Source: an uncultured Methanomassiliicoccales archaeon (lineage in GTDB: Archaea > Thermoplasmatota > Thermoplasmata > Methanomassiliicoccales > Methanomethylophilaceae). Taken from it: a stretch of DNA of 64,000 nt. Of this stretch, positions 63,523 through 64,000 are shown piece after piece; the first letter of the stretch is position 1, and each line of letters opens with the position of its first letter. The translations under genes and the position numbers were made by a program. Under the pieces are notes generated by a model that was given only the letters and a program-made list of their open reading frames with translations, was not told the DNA's origin and made no database searches. The DNA is taken from positions 20,357 to 84,356 of the forward strand of contig CAKUXX010000008.1 of NCBI GenBank assembly GCA_934702355.1, given 5' to 3'.

Positions 63523-63955
63523 TTACAATCTGTTTGGAGGAAGAGGCTCTGCTGAAGCAATCAGGAGCACAGGATATAATTCTACAGCCAACGCTATCGG
63601 AGAAATCGTAGATAACTCAATCCAGGCAAATGCCTCAACTATTCGGATAATTGTAGACGTTAAAAAAGGATATCGCAGTGTGACCAGTGAGAGGGAGACT
63701 CAGATAATCCAACGTATTGGAATACTTGATAACGGATGTGGTATGGATGATGACACTCTTCGGAAAGCTTTGATTTTTGGAGAAGGAACTCATTTTGAAG
63801 AAAAACATGGATTAGGTAAATTTGGAGTGGGCCTACCTCAAGCCTCCTTGTCACAGGGTTCTATATTATCTGTTTGGACGTGGCAATCAGGTATTGAATC
63901 AGCAATTTATTCAGGATATAATATATTAACGACTTCTGAGTTCATTGCACTTTAA
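63515..63955 (+). CDS. GHKL (MORC/MutL-like) ATPase, apparently truncated
   Basis: 146 residues from ATG 63515. The N-terminal GHKL fold is complete up to motif III: AIGEIVDNSIQA (N box), LDNGCGMDDDTL (G1) and HGLGKFGVGLPQASLSQG (G2). The frame then stops at TAA while relatives continue for several hundred residues. Either a decayed or frameshifted gene or a very short form; the remaining 45 bases of the window cannot decide. Helicase plus GHKL neighbours are known from prokaryotic MORC-like restriction operons. Confidence 0.72.
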   Translation: MTNYNLFGGRGSAEAIRSTGYNSTANAIGEIVDNSIQANASTIRIIVDVKKGYRSVTSERETQIIQRIGILDNGCGMDDDTLRKALIFGEGTHFEEKHGLGKFGVGLPQASLSQGSILSVWTWQSGIESAIYSGYNILTTSEFIAL

Positions 63956-64000
63956 AACAAGAGCATCTTATGTCGAAATGAGCCTGTATTCGACATTCGA

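Overview
The window comes from a methanogenic archaeon, most probably of the Methanomassiliicoccales/Methanomethylophilaceae (Thermoplasmata relatives, often from gut). The signs are an F420H2 dehydrogenase-type (Fpo) respiratory complex, methanogenesis marker protein 11, archaeal RpoL and TruD, archaeal TATA promoters with short or absent leaders, and form III RuBisCO with AMP phosphorylase. No gene whose stop codon I checked ends in TAG (almost all TGA, a few TAA), which fits a pyrrolysine-using archaeon.

Layout. (1) 1-9423: leftward fpoABCDHIJ1J2KLMN operon, fpoN cut by the window edge. (2) 9.5-27.2 kb: housekeeping genes. These are proC; a leftward folD-kptA-MMP11-uppS-B12/radical SAM run; a leftward operon for AMP phosphorylase, form III RuBisCO and ribose-1,5-bisphosphate isomerase; a rubredoxin-glutamate synthase fusion; RNase III; rpoL; truD; and a 1189-residue TPR protein. 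(3) 27.3-33.0 kb: tRNA-Gly(UCC), then an accessory island with three AAA ATPase/DUF4143 genes and two duplicated 58-residue proteins. (4) 33.0-57.5 kb: a tetrapyrrole/metal locus. A CobN/BchH-like chelatase with BchI- and BchD-like partners sits at the centre. On each side is a near mirror-image operon of FecE-type ATPase, dockerin-like binding protein, two FecCD permeases and an ABC-2 exporter pair. It ends with a NifH-NifD fusion and a NifK/E-like partner. (5) 57.6-60.7 kb: two more DUF4143 ATPases. (6) 60.7-64.0 kb: AT-richer island with hypothetical genes, an SF2 helicase and a MORC/MutL-like GHKL ATPase that looks truncated.

Two signals stand out. First, an inverted repeat TTGGAT-N5-ATCCAA (nine sites seen) lies at the promoters of the chelatase, transporter and nitrogenase-like units and ties 33-57.5 kb into one apparent regulon. 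Together the genes look like the chelatase (BchHID) and reductase (BchLNB) parts of a chlorophyll-type pathway, placed next to import and export ABC systems in a methanogen. Second, every one of the five DUF4143 ATPase genes has just upstream a private sequence repeated three times at a fixed pitch (33, 34, 41, 32 and 32 bp). The sequence differs at each gene but the architecture is the same.
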